A stretch of 64,000 bases of DNA from Fulvia fulva (lineage: Eukaryota; Ascomycota; Dothideomycetes; Mycosphaerellales; Mycosphaerellaceae): positions 1,612,001 to 1,676,000 of the forward strand of contig NC_063013.1 of the NCBI RefSeq assembly GCF_020509005.1, written 5' to 3'. Every line of letters starts with the position of its first letter. The first letter of the stretch is position 1. Shown here in pieces: positions 21,043 to 31,014 of this stretch. A model generated the notes under the pieces. The model searched no databases and was not told where the DNA came from. It saw nothing but the letters and a program-made list of their open reading frames with translations. Both the position numbers and the translations under genes were made by a program.

Positions 21043-21513
21043 CGCATTGATCCTCGTCTTCTAGCCTGGAATCATGGTCTGTCGTGCTGTCGAACACTCG
21101 AGTAATGATTGCGACTTCATAGCTAGAGCCGCAGAGCTGGAGATTAATGTTTGCTTAAGACTGCGCCGCGTGGTCTCAGAGCCTCAAGAGTGACCGCTGG
21201 CTTAGCCTTGTACGGCGTCTCATGCTTGCACAGCCTCCTTCACTTCGCACGCGTAATGCAAGCCAATGCTCGTCATGCAAGGTGGCATGCAGTGTACCTG
21301 CATGCCCCGCGGCGGAAGATAAATATGTTGGCGTCAATAGCCGATGACCCGATAAATCTGTTTTCGAAGCAGTATATAGGTCGTCTGGACAAAATGCTGT
21401 CGTGTATGCTGTCCCTCTCTCTTATGCAAATCCAATCGACCGTTTCCCATGACGCCGCGCTTGCTAATCAGCTCCCTTGACAGTTACCGTCTTCCTCGAA
21501 GCACCACGACGCA
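21043..21513. other. Upstream region of the flippase gene; 3' flank of CorA gene
   Basis: About 470 bp, no gene seen. It contains the flippase promoter and the CorA 3' untranslated region. Confidence 0.4.
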
Positions 21514-23424
21514 CTACCCTCGCCTCCTATGCGAGCCTGGCCAACGGGCTTTGATTCCCCTTCGAATCAAGAAGTCCCGGATATTGTCCCACAGCATTGT
21601 CGCAAAGACGATCGTCATGAATGCCACCAAAGCAGGAATGGCAACAAACCAGAAGAAGTGGAAAGAATGGTCCAGCCCCTTGCCACCAGCAAAGTTCATA
21701 CCAAAGTAACCTGATATGAACGTTAACGGCGCGAAGAATACCGTAACGATGGCCAGAATCATCATGAAGTTGTTCGTCTTCGCGCCGACTGTGTTGAAAA
21801 TGAGCGTCGAGATGTTATTAGCACTCGCGTCCATCTGCTCCAGGGCGGAGATCATGGTAATGCAGTGATCGAGGACGTCGCCAAAGTAGATGTGTGCCAA
21901 TGGAGTGATGACCACATTGCTGGTGGGATCGGTCCTCTTCATGGCGATCTTCCTAAAATCGGAAAATTGTCTCGTTGCGATAGGTGCACCCTCGCGGTCG
22001 CGTTTGACTTTGCAGGCCGTGGAAGGGGCCGGGATGGCTTGTGGGTATGTTGGCGCCGGTGCCTCTCCAGGGGTTCCGGCGGCCGGAGGCGATGGCGGTG
22101 TTTCGGCATGGTGGTCTCGTAGCGAATTAACCAGATGCACGATCGGCTTGAATAGGTTCTGTAGCATGTCGATCTCCTCGCCAAAAATATGCAGCGAACG
22201 CGAGGTTTGGATGTTTGGTTTCGTCATAGCATCAATCTGCAGCTCCTTACGGGCCTTGTTGTAGGCATCCTTGACCGGTAGGGCCAGATCCACAATAGCA
22301 TCGATTATTGCTTGAGTCAGCAGGGAAGCGTCGTTACTCCGCCGCAGTATCGTTTCCTTGCTGTTCAGCCGCTTCAAGATAGGCCTCTCCACATCCTCAG
22401 CGGAGTGCTCGAAAAAGCTGATAACGCAGTTGTCTGCCAACAAGAAAATGGCCACTTGCTCAACACTGACCGCGAAGTTCTCCTGAGAAAGTGCGCTATG
22501 CTTTTCCATGAACGCGGTGTGCTCTGGTATCATCGCGCTCTCGTATCGATGCAGAGTCCGTATTGGTTTAATAGGGGTCTCCTCGGACGTTCCAGAATGT
22601 GCATTCACGTATTGGTCGATCTTCCCGTCGCCATCCCGATCCAGATATCGAGGAAGCACATCAGGCTGCTTTTGGCCGGTGAAGTAGCTCCATCTACTCT
22701 TGGGCCTTCGCCGCCTATTGAAGTCAAGCTTCTCATCGATCTGTTCACTATCCGAATCGCTGTTACAGCTGCAATTCTTGTCGTTCCGGCCGTTGTGCTG
22801 ATGTAGTCGTACCAGCTTTTGTAATGTAAGGATGATACAAGCGTGGTTTGCATACCAATCGACCTTTGTGCGGGTCTTTGTATGAATCAAGTCCTCCACG
22901 GATAGCCTGTGTAGGTGGTATTTCCTTCCAAGTTGTTTGATGACGTCCCAGCTGAGTCCATTGACCGAAATCCAGCGGCAAGGGAGTTCTTCCACGCGTG
23001 GCTTACGAAGCGCTCCTGCAAGACTACGACGCGCGCACAGTCAACTTTGGGCCGCACTCTTCACCCATACAATACATACATACCTCTCATTGTCCGCCCT
23101 AACATGCTCCACACCGGCATCCGAGAAGTCGATAATATTGATCTCACACCTCGCTTTCAACCTCGTCAAATGCTCCGGGTCATCCTCGGCATTGGTATCG
23201 ACACCAGGCTCCGCGCCAGGTTCGTAGTTCTCCCCGATCGGCGCTTCATGGTAAGTTGTCACGGTATTTGATCTGGAGAACTTCCTGTGTCGAAGGGTCC
23301 CTGTTGTCCCAGTAGACACGTTGCTCGTCGTGCGGCGGAGTTCCTGTGGCGATTCTGGTGGAACGGGTGATTTCGGTTCCGACGAGCCAAAGTCGCGCAT
23401 CGCGACGTCGTGGGTCGTTGTCAT
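21514..23424 (-). CDS. CorA-type Mg2+ (divalent cation) transporter
   Basis: Two exons, 23424-23084 and 23023-21514, joined in phase to 616 aa. The large N-terminal cytosolic domain includes CRWISVNGLSWDVIKQLG and LHRLSVEDLIH; the C terminus has the first membrane helix ending in the signature YFGMNF (GMN), then a second helix and a basic tail. GMN at the pore mouth defines the family. The protein lets Mg2+ enter at the plasma membrane or vacuole (ALR/MNR2 group). The acceptor was chosen as GTAG at 23027-23024 because the nearer TTGCAG gives a stop. Upstream, the same frame has an in-frame TGA at 23449-23451 and then 92 more codons of protein-like sequence; see the finding. The gene may therefore be N-terminally shortened or broken. 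Confidence 0.8.
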
Positions 23425-23448
23425 ATTGGCGGTTGAGGTGTGTGGCCA

Positions 23449-23727
23449 TCAGGGTCGGTAGTTGTCAAGGCGTTCGAGACGCTCGAAGTATACACTGTCC
23501 TCAGCTGTGGAAGCCGGAGTGGCACCTGTATCTTCGGTCCATGAATTAAACCGCTCACGGTATGCCGAAGGACTCGGCGCACAGGAACGATCTGGTACAA
23601 GAGGCAAGAAGAGTTCGACAGGAGGAGTCGGCACGCGAGATGTCGTGCAGGGGACCCGATCGCTAAAAAGCTTGTCGGTAACTCTAAATCCGCCATCCCA
23701 CGTTGCCGAACTTCTAGGCTCAAACAT
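23449..23727 (-). pseudogene. Possible N-terminal coding part of the CorA gene, cut by a TGA
   Basis: 92 codons starting MFEPRSSATWDGGFRVTD, with PSAYRERFNSWTEDTG, PASTAEDSVYFERLERLDNY and a TGA at 23449-23451. It is in the same frame as the CorA start at 23424, with only WPHTSTAN between stop and ATG. The sequence looks like disordered but real N-terminal protein. A CGA-to-TGA change could have separated it. Alternatively it is a short upstream ORF. Homology is not certain from sequence alone. Confidence 0.4.
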
Positions 23728-23910
23728 CCCGTGGATGCAGTCTTTAAACCAGCAAACGAGCTACCACACAGCTGACGCGGCCTTTGGGGCATCACTTGTG
23801 TGGCTATACTACTATAGTCTGCCGAGGGCTCGACGTTGCATCTCCTTTAAGAGCCTCGTATGCACACTATGTACAGCTACGTGTCAACTAATCATTGGGG
23901 CGATGGAGAC

Positions 23911-26130
23911 TCAGGGAACTGGCTCGCGTGCCATCGTCGGCGCATAGCGCGAGCGAGCCTCCTCTACGCGGCGAGATGTCCACCGCGTTTCCCCTCGCAC
24001 CCAGGCATTACCAACGTATCTCGGCGCTTCTCCCACCAGAGCACTCTTCTTCTCCTCGTAGCGTTCCTTGTTCAAGCCCGATGCCAGCATTTCCTCTTCC
24101 GTTCGAATCTCTATCTCGACGCGTCCCGTTGGAGTCTTGTAGCGTACTTTCGTCGGTGCCCATGCTCGCCAACGCCAGAGTAATTTGGGAAGCTTCCGTG
24201 CAAACAACGAACCATCCGCATCTTTGCCTCGTCCACTCCAGTCAGCTGTAGAGCCGAGCAGCAATCGCAGCCAGCGCTTCACCCAGAACACATCTCTCTG
24301 TCGGATCAGGTCTGCATGTTCCCAATCTGCACGCAGAGTTTCTACCGAATCGTGCGGAAAGCCATTTGCTCGATTCTCAAGCTGTGCCTTGAGACTGCGC
24401 CGCAACATGTATGCCCTCCTTCTGTGCCGTCTGAATATTTCGTATCCATGTTGCATGTGGTCAATGATTAGCGGTGTGCATTGCCGCTTGAACAGGTTCT
24501 TGATGAGATAGTTGTACATGCCCATGGTCGGCTCGATACGATACGGCTCGCCTGTCATGGTCTGCCAAAGGCGTAGAACGCTTTGGGCTGGCAACTGGCC
24601 GACATTGCTGCTGTCTCTTTTAGCCGTGCCATAGCGTGGGATGGCGAGAACAAAAGTCCACTCAAAAAGCTGGCTCCACACTTTGAGGCTGATCGAGAGG
24701 TTGTAATGGCGCGCAACAAAGTCGACAGTACGCAGAGCCGTTGGGATGTCGTTGTTTATGCCGAAAGCATGTGCGATCGTCCACAGTAGGCTCGTTGTGG
24801 GCATCAAAGGCGAGTGCTCGGGCAGCTGTTTTGGCGCCATTGTCTCCTCGTTCGTGCCCGCAAGAATGCCATCGATATCTATCCCCCACACCTTTTTCAA
24901 CACGGATTTGACTGTATTGACGTCGCCTTCTCGCGCGGCTGCTGTCATAAGAATTCGAAAACTCTCTTCGTCGGCGATAGCTCCATTTGCAAGCATCTCG
25001 TTGAAGATTCGCATGGCCTTCTCGCGCATGCCGCCGGGCCCAACACGGTAGTTCCCATATCTCGATGCTGAGCGCGGTTTCCTTCTGGCCAGCATGTGGA
25101 AAGGAATGACTCTGACTCTCTGTCGTGACCCGGCCGAGTGGACTCCATTCCAGACGACAGCTGACATGTAGTAGTTGTAGCACTGTGTGTCGGGTGTGTG
25201 TCCATCACTCAGCAACGCGTTCCACATAACAAAGCCCATCTTCTGATTGCCCAGATCTCTAGCACTCCGCATGAGAACGATGTAATCGCGCAATGTCAGT
25301 TTGATGCCTCCAGATCTGCGTATTCCCACTGCTTGACGAAGTACTGAACTGTACTCGTATGCAACCTGACGCATTGGTGCTATCCGCATCATCTTGACCA
25401 TGGCAGCACTGAGCTCAATATGAGCGCTACCCAGCTTCGCAACAAAGTTGCTGGGCTCGAGGACTTGTATGATCTCGGAGAACGTGGTCGTAGGGATGTC
25501 CCGTATCCAGTCCAGATCTTGGGCCTGGCTCGCAGCAAAGAGGCAGCGCGTCACCATGTCTGCTTCGCCTTGCAGTAGAGCTTTTGACAGCTCCTCCTTG
25601 TAGTCGATATCGAGCATCGTGCTCTCTTGTACAGATGTGATCTCATCTTTCACGGTCTCAGCACCAGCAAGAACTCCATAATCTTCGTGATCCTCTGCAG
25701 CCTCGAACTGTTCCCACAATCGCTGATGTTGCTGTTCCGCAGATACTGCTGAAGTACCACCTTCCTGTGCCAGATCTGGTCGTCGTCGGTCGAAGAACGT
25801 CTTATCAACATTCCGTTTGGATCGACTGCCGCTCGGTAGCTCGTCTCCAGCCTCGTTACGATGTGCTCGCGTGCCCAATCCCCATCCTCCTGGCTGTCTT
25901 CGTGGCTCTGCAGTATCCTCGCTCCCCTCTACCTCTTCAAGCATCCCTCCCATGCCATTGAGCCTCAGCGCATCATCGCTGTATCCCCTCCCCTGTACCT
26001 TCACCCACCTCCTGGCTCTGCACTCGGCACAAACCCAATCCCCCCTCTTCCTCTTCCCGGAACTCCATAACGTCGTGACCACTCGTCTTGTATCGAATTG
26101 CCCAAGGCGGGCAAGAACTGAGGTCATCAA
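23911..26130 (-). CDS. AEP2: AEP2/ATP13-like mitochondrial ATPase-expression protein
   Basis: 739 aa, single exon. The basic, Arg-rich N terminus (MMTSVLARLGQFDTRRVV) suits a mitochondrial presequence. The middle has helical-repeat (PPR-like) features: LRDYIVLMRSARDLGNQKMG, TPDTQCYNYYMSAVVWNG, REKAMRIFNEMLANGAIADE, SFRILMTAAAREGDVNTVKS. These match the ATPase expression protein 2 (ATP13) family, needed in yeast for maturation or translation of the mitochondrial ATP9 (oli1) mRNA. In filamentous fungi, Atp9 is often nuclear, so the target may be another mitochondrial message. The C terminus is basic and Trp-rich. It is divergent from LSM3 with 255 bp between starts. Family call moderate to good. 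Confidence 0.7.
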   Translation of the reverse strand: MMTSVLARLGQFDTRRVVTTLWSSGKRKRGDWVCAECRARRWVKVQGRGYSDDALRLNGMGGMLEEVEGSEDTAEPRRQPGGWGLGTRAHRNEAGDELPSGSRSKRNVDKTFFDRRRPDLAQEGGTSAVSAEQQHQRLWEQFEAAEDHEDYGVLAGAETVKDEITSVQESTMLDIDYKEELSKALLQGEADMVTRCLFAASQAQDLDWIRDIPTTTFSEIIQVLEPSNFVAKLGSAHIELSAAMVKMMRIAPMRQVAYEYSSVLRQAVGIRRSGGIKLTLRDYIVLMRSARDLGNQKMGFVMWNALLSDGHTPDTQCYNYYMSAVVWNGVHSAGSRQRVRVIPFHMLARRKPRSASRYGNYRVGPGGMREKAMRIFNEMLANGAIADEESFRILMTAAAREGDVNTVKSVLKKVWGIDIDGILAGTNEETMAPKQLPEHSPLMPTTSLLWTIAHAFGINNDIPTALRTVDFVARHYNLSISLKVWSQLFEWTFVLAIPRYGTAKRDSSNVGQLPAQSVLRLWQTMTGEPYRIEPTMGMYNYLIKNLFKRQCTPLIIDHMQHGYEIFRRHRRRAYMLRRSLKAQLENRANGFPHDSVETLRADWEHADLIRQRDVFWVKRWLRLLLGSTADWSGRGKDADGSLFARKLPKLLWRWRAWAPTKVRYKTPTGRVEIEIRTEEEMLASGLNKERYEEKKSALVGEAPRYVGNAWVRGETRWTSRRVEEARSRYAPTMAREPVP

Positions 26131-26385
26131 CGAGTCCGTGCAGGCCTCCCATCGGGGTCCAGTCCAGGTCGAATCCGGTGGTTTTGCGGCGTTGATGAAA
26201 GTTCACGACCCGGCGAAGACGGAGATCCACTAATACCGTGAGCAACCCTGCAGCCCTAGGTATCGGCCATACCCGCGCTGCCGCAGCATGGGCCAAGCAT
26301 ATTCAAGCAACTTCAACCTCGCTCCTAGCGACTTGCGACAAACTACACATCGTCCACCATATCACCGCACTCACGTCAATGACCA

Positions 26386-26780
26386 ATGGCCGAGCCAGAG
26401 GATGCAGGAGCCAACCCGGTGAATGAGCCACTCGACCTAGTGCGCCTATCACTCAACGAGATTGTGTTTGTGAAGCTCAGAGGAGACAGAGAGTTGCAGG
26501 GCAGGCTACACGTCAGTGGAAGAGCACAGCGCATACCGCGCAACACCTACTGATATGTTAGTAGGCGTACGACAGTCACTGCAACTTGGTCCTTGGCGAT
26601 GTTTCGGAGACGGTATACGTGGTAGACGAGGAGGATGAGCAAGAGAACGTGAGGACGGTGAAGAAACAGTCGGAGATGCTGTTTGTGAGAGGTGAGGATA
26701 CGCTGGCAGGGGAGAAGGAGATGGACGGTACTAACACAATTCTAGGCGACAGCGTCGTCCTGATATCGCCACAGCAATAG
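26386..26780 (+). CDS. LSM3: LSM3, U6 snRNA-associated Sm-like protein
   Basis: Three exons: 26386-26511, 26565-26691, 26746-26780, giving 95 aa, the usual LSM3 length. Introns are 53 and 54 bp, and the second has a GTACTAACAC branch site. The protein starts [20 protein letters not shown]; Sm motif 1 covers [20 protein letters not shown], then [12 protein letters not shown], and Sm motif 2 is [17 protein letters not shown]3 is part of the Lsm2-8 ring on U6 snRNA (splicing) and the Lsm1-7 ring (mRNA decay). It is too fragmented to appear as one long open frame. Strong identification, exon phases all agree. Confidence 0.92.
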
Positions 26781-27122
26781 CCTCAATGAGGGCGAGGAAA
26801 GAAGCACAAACAGCATGAAAAGCCTGCATCGCCATTGATACGCTGGGGAAGGACGGCCATCGCTCAGGCAGCGCAAACCATCGGTTTTCGAGGGCCGATC
26901 ATGACTCAAGGACACACAAGTGGATATGATGGGAGAGTAGCGCAAGCTACAAAGGTTTCATAACAACTTCATAAGTATTACTGCATTAGGAAGTGTATCA
27001 CGGAAACGCTTCAATGGTATGCAAAGAATCTGCCTGCCGCATCGTGATCACCAGCCTCCGTCTCATGGGACGGCAACACACCTCACCATTTTCTTAGGTT
27101 GTCTCTAGGGTATCATAAATCA
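26781..27122. other. Intergenic (convergent), nothing recognised
   Basis: About 340 bp between the 3' ends of LSM3 and the thioredoxin-transglutaminase gene. Confidence 0.4.
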
Positions 27123-29681
27123 TCAGGCAGTCTCCCACTTACAAACACCGCCAAATGCCAAGGCAACCCTGCCTCTGCTCCGCTTGTATTCATCAACAGT
27201 AACCCCTCGGCCGTCGCGATTGTTCCACTTGGTAATAATAAAGATCTCGCACTTCAGCCCAGGACGATTCCCAAGCTCTCGCAGTGGCACATCGCACCAC
27301 CAGACGTCTCCGTTCGTCTCGAACGGTATGTAATTGCGATCCAGGCCAGCATCCTTAAGGTTCTCCAGGCACAATACATAGATATAGTACGGCCCTTTGC
27401 CACAACGGATCGGATCCCAATGCGGGCACACTTTCTGGAAAGCAAAGCGGACCGTTGGGCCCTGCTGCGCGAGAACAATCTTCTTCTCGACTGGCTGGAA
27501 AGTTGTCTTCGCGAGGCCTTCTTCTGCAACGAAGCCGGAGAAGAAGTCTGCTCCACATCCACTTTTATTGCCCGTGATATACTTTTCCCATGTGACGATC
27601 CGGCCATCCGTGCGAAATTGCTTGCTATCGTCACCAGGGAAGTGGTCCAGGCCAAAGTCGTTGTTGGTCTGCGTGAACTTATCGGGGGAGAAACTCTTGT
27701 TATATGCCTGGTTTGCGCCCAAATGGCCAGCGCCCCAGCAGCAGTCAATAAGCTTCCACTCTCCATTATCGATCTTCACGGCGTTCCAGGCATGCCCAGC
27801 ATTGTATCGTGGAAGAGGATCACCCGGCTTCAATTCAGTGTGTCCGAATCCTTTGCCATGGCCACTTACCACGACAGCTTCAAGACCAACCTTCAGCGCC
27901 AGGGCCGCGAACAGACCAGCATAGCCTTCACACACTGCAAGACCGGACTGCAGCGTTCCTTGTGGCGTACTAGGCTTCACATTGTTACCAAAGAAAGCCA
28001 CGGTATCGTAGGCAACGTTGTGATGCAGCCAGGTGAAGATGGCTCTTGCCTTATCTGTGAGTGACGGGAACGGAGACGTGAGCTGATGCGCAAGCCATCC
28101 TATGTCTGTTGACGGAATAGACTGCCGTGGAAATCTCGCCGCATGATTGTCTGGACCAGAAAAGTCTCGACAGTGCAAGCAAGAGTTCGATGCCGTGTAT
28201 GCGCTAGGTGCGCTCACAGCAGCGGCAGGAGCTGATGCTGGCGCGGAATGTGCAATCTCATCGAGCTTGTTTCGAATCGGCCATTCATTCCCTCCGGTGA
28301 TCCTCTCCACCTCTCTTTGCTGGTCGAATACGATGAGCGTTGGCCAAGCCTGGATCTCGTACTTTTGCAATAGATCTTTGTTTTCATCTGTGTTTATCTT
28401 GATGAACATGACCTGACCTGGTCGTGACAACTCGCGGGTCATCTCAGTGTAGGCTGGTGCAAAGGCTCGACAAGGTCCGCACCATGGTGCCCAGAAGTCG
28501 GCCACGACTGCACGAGATGATGCTAGACATTGATCAAATTGCGATGCCGAGGTAATGTCGATTGGTCCTGATGTGGAGCTCGGTGCGTTGGACGGTGCTG
28601 GAATGCCATTTGGCTTGGGTTTCGAAGCCTGTAATGCCTTGAGATCTGGTTTCGAAGAAGCGGGAATCGGTGGAGGAGCGCCGTAACCCTGAGAAGAGTC
28701 TGGCCGGACTCCAGGTACAGGTGTTGGTGCCGTGGCACCTTTGTTCATACCCCAATCCAGAGCAGAACGCTTAGGTCTGGGTGGCATGGCAGGTTCTGCA
28801 CGGGGTGGCGGCGGTGGCAGAGGTTCAGCACGTTGCCTCGGCGCCGGCTCAATCGCAAGTCGTTCTTCACGTGGCTCATCTCTACTATCGAACCTAGGCA
28901 CGACTGCAGGCTGAATTACAGGCTGCCTCACTAGAGGTGGTGGAGTCGTCCCATTCTTCCCAACTTGCTCTACCTTCGGCGTTGACTTTGTCTGTCTGAG
29001 AGGTCTCATACCAGCATACTTCCGATCAGCAGCTTCTCGCTCTTCCTTTGTTCGTTTCGGGGGTAGAGGAGGAAGCTTGGAAGCGTCAAAGTCTGGCGCC
29101 CGAGTTTTGTAGCGCTCGCCTTGTGATGTGAGCGAGGTGGCGTTCGATACTCCCGAGACAGATGACCTTGTCGTCGCAATAGAACTCATGGATTCATTCG
29201 ATCCTCTCCGGCTTCGGTCGAAATCTGAGGGCGCCTCCGAGGGTCGTCGTGGTGGCAGAGCTGGCGATGGATTTCCCGACGGTCTCCTGGGTGGCAAAGC
29301 AGGTCCGGCGGACAACTGTGACGATTGCGTTGTAGTCCTCGCGGGTAGAGGAGGTCGTGCAGCTCCATTACTGCCATTCACGATATGGCCATTCGTTGCT
29401 CCTGCATCAGGTAAATTCCCCATCGAGCGATTCGCAGATGGTGCATGAGCCTGAGTGAGAGGCACATTTGCGCTTTGAGGTCGATCAGGTCTCGCAGGTA
29501 AATGTGGCCTGGCAGGCGGCGGTGGTGGTGGTTGTCGCCTTTGCGCTGGTGGGGGCACTGTCCCACTTGCCGTGCGATGACTTTGTGGCGTCGTTCTAGG
29601 CTGTGGTTGGCCAACTTGACTCAGCTTCAGCGCGGCCATACGCTCCTTGATGGTCATTGGGGCTGGCTCGTCGTCCGCCAT
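27123..29681 (-). CDS. Proline-rich thioredoxin / transglutaminase-like fusion protein (Cyk3/KY group)
   Basis: 852 aa from the ATG at 29681 (MADDEPAPMTIKERMAALKL); an ATG-less extension upstream is less likely. Order: TIKERMAALKLSQVG motif and a 330-residue proline-rich region with many PPxP SH3-type ligands; a thioredoxin domain with WAPWCGPC (near residue 395-400) and the cis-proline WPTLIVF; then a transglutaminase-like core with LAVCEGYAGLF (Cys), NAGHAWNAVKI (His) and KLIDCCWG (Asp), so the Cys-His-Asp triad is intact. The C-terminal domain (QKVCPHWDP ... WWCDVPL ... GGVCKWET) is shared by fungal transglutaminase-like proteins of the Cyk3/kyphoscoliosis-peptidase group, involved in cytokinesis and wall synthesis. 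The fused thioredoxin suggests redox control. Domains are clear, the role is inferred. Confidence 0.75.
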   Translation of the reverse strand: MADDEPAPMTIKERMAALKLSQVGQPQPRTTPQSHRTASGTVPPPAQRRQPPPPPPARPHLPARPDRPQSANVPLTQAHAPSANRSMGNLPDAGATNGHIVNGSNGAARPPLPARTTTQSSQLSAGPALPPRRPSGNPSPALPPRRPSEAPSDFDRSRRGSNESMSSIATTRSSVSGVSNATSLTSQGERYKTRAPDFDASKLPPLPPKRTKEEREAADRKYAGMRPLRQTKSTPKVEQVGKNGTTPPPLVRQPVIQPAVVPRFDSRDEPREERLAIEPAPRQRAEPLPPPPPRAEPAMPPRPKRSALDWGMNKGATAPTPVPGVRPDSSQGYGAPPPIPASSKPDLKALQASKPKPNGIPAPSNAPSSTSGPIDITSASQFDQCLASSRAVVADFWAPWCGPCRAFAPAYTEMTRELSRPGQVMFIKINTDENKDLLQKYEIQAWPTLIVFDQQREVERITGGNEWPIRNKLDEIAHSAPASAPAAAVSAPSAYTASNSCLHCRDFSGPDNHAARFPRQSIPSTDIGWLAHQLTSPFPSLTDKARAIFTWLHHNVAYDTVAFFGNNVKPSTPQGTLQSGLAVCEGYAGLFAALALKVGLEAVVVSGHGKGFGHTELKPGDPLPRYNAGHAWNAVKIDNGEWKLIDCCWGAGHLGANQAYNKSFSPDKFTQTNNDFGLDHFPGDDSKQFRTDGRIVTWEKYITGNKSGCGADFFSGFVAEEGLAKTTFQPVEKKIVLAQQGPTVRFAFQKVCPHWDPIRCGKGPYYIYVLCLENLKDAGLDRNYIPFETNGDVWWCDVPLRELGNRPGLKCEIFIITKWNNRDGRGVTVDEYKRSRGRVALAFGGVCKWETA

Positions 29682-30222
29682 GTTGTGAATTATACTGTGG
29701 TTGTACCGTGGCTCAAAAGAATGTGGTTGTAGCAAGGACGACTCGAAACACTACGGACCGGTGAACAGCATGGCTAGTAGGTCGGAGGATGGAAGCTGAT
29801 GGTTTGCTTCGAGTGCACAGCCGCTCTGCCAAATAGTGTGAGTCTGGATGCTGTGCCGCGGAGCTAAGGTTTTCCATGCGATCCTTCAGAGGCAGAAGTG
29901 ACAGTTTTGGGCCCTACACAAAAGAGAAAGGACAGAGGGTTGCAGCTGCCGCCTCTAAAGGCGACCACTGAGCACGATCTGTTGCCGCGTGGAGTGAAGT
30001 CAAATGTGGGGCGACCTCGTTTGGGGTTTGGCGCTAGAGCGATCTGTCATACCACGAAGCAGGACGACTGTCGTAGCACGGCGTATACATGTACACAAGA
30101 CCTAGAGGGGTGGTAAATGATAGCATGATATGATCACTCACAGGAGTAGCGAAGCGTTTTGCATTCACGGTTCCTACTATGCAGAGAAACGACTGAGTCA
30201 TCTGGTGCTCTTAGGGTACATG
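29682..30222. other. Upstream region of the fusion gene
   Basis: About 540 bp, presumed promoter of the fusion gene and 3' flank of the next minus-strand gene; no motif named. Confidence 0.4.
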
Positions 30223-30789
30223 CTAAATAAAGTCATGGGATAAGGTCCACTCCACCACGACTGGCTCAATCATGGAAGGCTGTTGTCGTAGTAGCCTGCT
30301 GTAACTTGCTCGGTAATCCAGATACGTTTCAGGACTTGTCGCGCTCAAAAACAGCAGCCACAGCCAGTCTCGCTCTGCATGAGGACATTTCATGTCTGAT
30401 ATTGCCAGCGCAGCTGTCGTTATCAGCTCAAAGTCTCGATCGGACAGCACACAATTAGCACACGGTGTAATTAAGTGCCCAGCACACGTATCGTCATTAC
30501 GGTGTCGCAGAATCTGCATAGATACCGGAAGGTTGACACAGCATTGCTTGCAGTCACATCTATTGCTTATACGGTACGTCTTATGCACTCTACCCAGCCG
30601 ATCGTCAGCCTGCGGTAACGTCCATCGCTTTTCTTGCACCATCATCCGATAGTCATGCCATGCCATGCAGAACAGATCCAAGTGATTATGTGATAAGAGC
30701 GCCATCATCCTTTCTTCCCCCCGACAACGCAATTCCGAAGCACGCGCGCTTGAAAAAGGGAGTGTGTGTCGAGACTTTGCAATCAACAA
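30223..30789 (-). CDS. Cysteine-rich hypothetical protein
   Basis: 188 codons open, start possibly at 30789 or at an internal Met about 27 residues later (MMALLSHNHLD). Not recognised. It has clustered cysteines (RCDCKQCCVNLP ... CAGHLITPCANC) followed by a hydrophobic helix (WLWLLFLSA), and no signal peptide. The pattern is protein-like and could bind metal, but no C-x2-C pairing matches a named finger. It is flanked by the fusion gene and the Zn2Cys6 gene on the same strand. It could be an unsupported open frame. Confidence 0.35.
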   Translation of the reverse strand: MLIAKSRHTLPFSSARASELRCRGEERMMALLSHNHLDLFCMAWHDYRMMVQEKRWTLPQADDRLGRVHKTYRISNRCDCKQCCVNLPVSMQILRHRNDDTCAGHLITPCANCVLSDRDFELITTAALAISDMKCPHAERDWLWLLFLSATSPETYLDYRASYSRLLRQQPSMIEPVVVEWTLSHDFI

Positions 30790-31014
30790 ACGAAACTCAT
30801 ATCTTCATCATAGACATCCTCCTAATTCGAGATCACAGCGCCGAGCTTGAAAGCAAACTTTCGCAATCCAGAGAAATGAGCACGGTCTATGTCCTTCTTT
30901 TGGTGCTGGACGGTGATGGTCTTGACGTGTATAGGCGCACGGCGAGGTTGAATGCGTGGCGTAGGAGAGCAGCGCATGGCTGGCTGATGTGTTGCAATCG
31001 ACGGCCGACATTGA

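Noticed and set aside
27099..28064. 321-codon plus-strand frame
   Set aside because: Exact antisense of the transglutaminase-like domain; no family signal of its own.
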